A stretch of DNA of 64,000 nucleotides from Mycobacterium sp. IS-3022 (lineage in GTDB: Bacteria > Actinomycetota > Actinomycetes > Mycobacteriales > Mycobacteriaceae). Below the pieces are notes generated by a model. It was not told the DNA's origin, did no database searches, and saw only the letters and a program-made list of their open reading frames with translations. The position numbers were made by a program, and so were the translations under genes. Positions 61,956 to 64,000 of this stretch are shown here, piece by piece. Position 1 is the first letter of the stretch, and every line of letters starts with the position of its first letter. The stretch spans positions 62,001 through 126,000 of the forward strand of contig NZ_LQIN01000005.1 of NCBI RefSeq assembly GCF_001500065.1, in the 5' to 3' direction.

Positions 61956-62591
61956 TCAGGTCGCGGTCAGGCCCAGCAGCGGCGGGACGAGATAGCGGCG
62001 CGCGAAGGCCCGGGCGGCATCGTCGTCGCCGAGTGCGATGTTCCCCGACGGTGTCAGCAGGAACGACAAGATGATTCGCACCGTCACCTCCGAGACCTCG
62101 AGCAGTTCCAGCTGCGTGCGGTCGTCGTCGGGCAGTTCCACCGACAGTTGGTACGCGAGAAACGATGACGCCGTCTGGACGACGCCGTCACCTTCGACGG
62201 TCAAGAACGGCAGCACGGTTTCGGGTTCGGTGGCCAGTATCCGCTGCAGCAACGCGTGCTGACGCAGTGTGTTGAGGGTGAAGACGAACCCCTCGACCAG
62301 TTTGTCTTCCTTCTCGGAATAGCGGGCGGCCTCGTCGCGCAGGTCGGCAAGGAACCGCTCGAGCTCGCGCAGCAGAACGGCCTCGATGATGTCGTCCTTG
62401 CTGGGGAAGTGCCGGTAGATGGTGACCCGGGCGAGGCGGGAACGTCGGGTGATGTCTTCCACGGTCGAGCGGTTGATGCCGAACAGCTCGAACTGTTTCA
62501 ACGCGGCGTCGAGGATGCGTTCGCCGGTGCCCTCGACGGCCGGCGACCCGAATCGTTGCACGGCCTTTGCGAGCAAACCGGTGTACTTCAC
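61956..62591 (-). CDS. TetR-family regulator
   Basis: A 211-residue TetR regulator with HTH STVEDITRRSRLARVTIYRHFPSKDD at about residues 39-64. The GTG at 62591 is preceded by GGAGGTG with a 6-base gap, which fixes the start. It is divergent from an HSL-type lipase 53 bp away and probably controls it. The downstream end lies 13 bp from the MFS remnant. Confidence 0.87.
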   Translation of the reverse strand: MKYTGLLAKAVQRFGSPAVEGTGERILDAALKQFELFGINRSTVEDITRRSRLARVTIYRHFPSKDDIIEAVLLRELERFLADLRDEAARYSEKEDKLVEGFVFTLNTLRQHALLQRILATEPETVLPFLTVEGDGVVQTASSFLAYQLSVELPDDDRTQLELLEVSEVTVRIILSFLLTPSGNIALGDDDAARAFARRYLVPPLLGLTAT

Positions 62592-62607
62592 GGCCTGCAC
62601 CTCCCCC

Positions 62608-62636
62608 TTGAAACAAACACACTCAATATGTACCTT
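62608..62636 (+). promoter_or_regulatory. Promoter of the lipase gene at 62645
   Basis: TTGAAA (62608-62613), a 17-base spacer and TACCTT (62631-62636) form a good promoter. The ATG at 62645 follows 8 bases later, so the transcript is probably leaderless. Confidence 0.6.
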
Positions 62637-62644
62637 CGTTCTCC

Positions 62645-63655
62645 ATGGAACGCAATGGAGCTTCCAAGGTTCCTGCCGCAGCGACGACGGCCAAGGCAAT
62701 CGCCGGGCCGAGCGTCGCCAGCAGGGCGCTGTTCGCGCTGAGCGCGGCGGTGATGCGACCTTTCACTGCGCTGCTTCCGTCCAACGCGGTCGGAGTCTGC
62801 GGCCTCGATGTCATCCTGCGGGCGTTTCTCGCCGTCGCCTCCGCGCCGCGCCGAGGACTGACGACCACGCCGGTCGACACCGCGTACGACGGGCGACGCG
62901 TCCGCGGCGAGTGGGTGTGCGCCCCCGGCGTCGACCCCGACGGGGCGGCCGTGCTCTACATCCACGGCGGCGCCTTCGTCGCGTGTTCACCACGTACTCA
63001 CCGGGGCCTGATCGGCGAGCTCTCGGCGTCATCCGGTCGCCCGGTGTTCGCCGTCGAGTACCGCAAGGCGCCGCGTCACCGCTTCCCGTGCGCCGCCGAC
63101 GACGCCCTGGCCGCCTACGAATGGCTGACGTCGACCGGGCGGACTGTCGCGGTCGCGGGCGACTCGGCCGGTGGTCAGCTGGCGGTGGCCACGACGTTGG
63201 CCGCGCGCCGTCACGGCCTCCCGGATCCGGCGGCGGTGCTGCTGTATTCACCGGCGTTGGATCTCACCGGCGCGTTGGCTCTCGCACTGGACGGGCGACG
63301 ACGCGATGCGTTCGCCCCGGCGCGACGCGTGGCACCGACATTCGCGCTCTACGTCGGCGACGCCGACCCCTGCGAAGAACTGCTGTCCGTGCTCGACGCC
63401 GACGTCGCCGGTTTCCCGCCGACGATGATCCACGTCGGCAGCACCGAGATGTTGCTCGACGATTCACGTCGTCTCGCCCAGTGCCTTCGCGACGCCGGCG
63501 TGACGGTGATCCTGCACGTCGCCCGCGGACAGATCCACGTCTTCCCCGCGATGTTCCGCTTCGTTCCCGAGGCACGCACCGCAATCCAGCAGAGCGGCAC
63601 GTTCCTCGCCGACCACCTTGAGTTCGGGGCGGCCCGAGAACCATTCACCGCCTGA
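62645..63655 (+). CDS. HSL-family lipase/esterase
   Basis: A 336-residue alpha/beta hydrolase of the hormone-sensitive lipase group: YIHGGAFVACSPRTH (oxyanion), GDSAGGQLAVA (nucleophile Ser at about 177), GSTEMLLDDS (Asp) and GQIHVFPAM (His). The N-terminal 45 residues include a hydrophobic stretch (ASRALFALSAAVMRPFTALL) that may anchor it. It is divergent from a TetR gene and followed 28 bp later by a ferritin-like gene. Confidence 0.88.
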   Translation: MERNGASKVPAAATTAKAIAGPSVASRALFALSAAVMRPFTALLPSNAVGVCGLDVILRAFLAVASAPRRGLTTTPVDTAYDGRRVRGEWVCAPGVDPDGAAVLYIHGGAFVACSPRTHRGLIGELSASSGRPVFAVEYRKAPRHRFPCAADDALAAYEWLTSTGRTVAVAGDSAGGQLAVATTLAARRHGLPDPAAVLLYSPALDLTGALALALDGRRRDAFAPARRVAPTFALYVGDADPCEELLSVLDADVAGFPPTMIHVGSTEMLLDDSRRLAQCLRDAGVTVILHVARGQIHVFPAMFRFVPEARTAIQQSGTFLADHLEFGAAREPFTA

Positions 63656-63683
63656 AAAGACAACGACCACAGAGGAGTTCGCC

Positions 63684-64000
63684 ATGGCCTTGGACCTGTC
63701 CGACATGTTGGCCAAGATCAAGGACCGACAGTGGGCGCTCGGCGACATCGACTGGGACGCCCCGGGTGCCGAACTGATCACCGACGAGCAGCGTCCCAAA
63801 CTCAAGGAATTCATGTCGGACCTGGTGTGGATCGAGCAGGTCGGTGCCCGCGGATTCGCCGCGCTGGCCCTGAAGGCGCCCGACGACACTCTCGCCGAGA
63901 TCTACCGGTATTTCCACGCCGAAGAGCAGCGCCACGCCAACGCCGAACTGGCCCTGATGCGCCGGTGGGGCATGCTCGAAGAAGACGAGATTCCCGAACC
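63684..64000 (+). CDS. Ferritin-like domain protein, partial at window end
   Basis: 105 codons are visible before the window ends, with no stop. IEQVGARGFAALALKAPDD and YRYFHAEEQRHANAELALM carry an ExxRH pattern typical of diiron ferritin-like proteins in mycobacteria. AGAGGAG precedes the ATG at 63684. It follows the lipase gene and may be co-transcribed. The rest of the domain, with the second ExxH, should lie beyond 64000. Confidence 0.7.
   Translation, partial: MALDLSDMLAKIKDRQWALGDIDWDAPGAELITDEQRPKLKEFMSDLVWIEQVGARGFAALALKAPDDTLAEIYRYFHAEEQRHANAELALMRRWGMLEEDEIPE

Overview
The window looks like chromosomal DNA of a GC-rich, rapid-growing type mycobacterium (Mycobacterium/Mycolicibacterium). 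The evidence is the family content (three WS/DGAT acyltransferases, several FadD/FadE-type enzymes, F420-dependent LLM and PPOX oxidoreductases, a fused HadA/HadB-like dehydratase, a GH6 secreted cellulase, an lpqS-cysK2-MFS block known from M. tuberculosis), frequent GTG starts, 1-4 base gene overlaps, and several start codons lying 6-9 bases after a TANNNT -10 box, as in leaderless mycobacterial transcripts. I see no rRNA, tRNA, CRISPR array, prophage or intact insertion sequence.

Layout. 1-1745: MarR regulator and MFS exporter. 1947-6232: a copper/sulfur block (lpqS-like, cysK2, MFS exporter, then a rhodanese lipoprotein and a DUF1326 cysteine-rich protein transcribed divergently from a 98-bp region with two TACCC-N4/5-GGGTA palindromes). 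6309-10132: minus-strand FMN glutamate synthase-like / WS-DGAT / SDR operon, then a ZIP transporter. 11143-20631: amidase, PPOX enzyme, ECF42-type sigma factor with its YCII partner, enoyl-CoA hydratase, SDR plus Baeyer-Villiger-type monooxygenase, L,D-transpeptidase-like protein and a glycosidase. 20736-32947: lipid and steroid-like degradation genes (FadE pair, LLM enzyme, FadD with a divergent TetR, a frameshifted large FadE), DUF5996, VOC, GH6 and fused dehydratase. 33121-38104: complete tripartite tricarboxylate transporter (tctC-tctB-tctA), UPF0158 and an alanine/sodium symporter.

38194-47706: hydrolase, second BVMO, SDR, SDR remnant, meta-cleavage-type hydrolase, a secreted histidine phosphatase with a long low-complexity tail, and an IclR regulator next to two divergent acyl-CoA-dehydrogenase-fold flavoproteins. 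47620-56759: WS/DGAT, fadD12-like ligase, lipase and two SDRs in an overlapping operon, a 51-residue membrane peptide, a third WS/DGAT and an alpha/beta hydrolase. 56940-57568: vapBC toxin-antitoxin. 57667-61689: a compact TetR / DUF1214 / sulfotransferase / quinone-oxidoreductase operon in which every junction is a 4-base overlap, preceded by a 22-bp near-perfect palindrome. 61766-64000: MFS remnant, TetR, lipase, and a ferritin-like gene cut by the window end.

The strongest candidate for something undescribed is the copper/sulfur block. Its palindromes match the RicR-type motif known to control lpqS and cysK2 in M. tuberculosis, but here they sit between a secreted rhodanese and a CxCxxxCxC DUF1326 protein. 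Second is the TetR/DUF1214/sulfotransferase/oxidoreductase operon, and third the IclR-linked flavoprotein pair. Four decayed or damaged genes (two SDR remnants, an MFS remnant, a frameshifted FadE) indicate ongoing gene loss in the catabolic parts.
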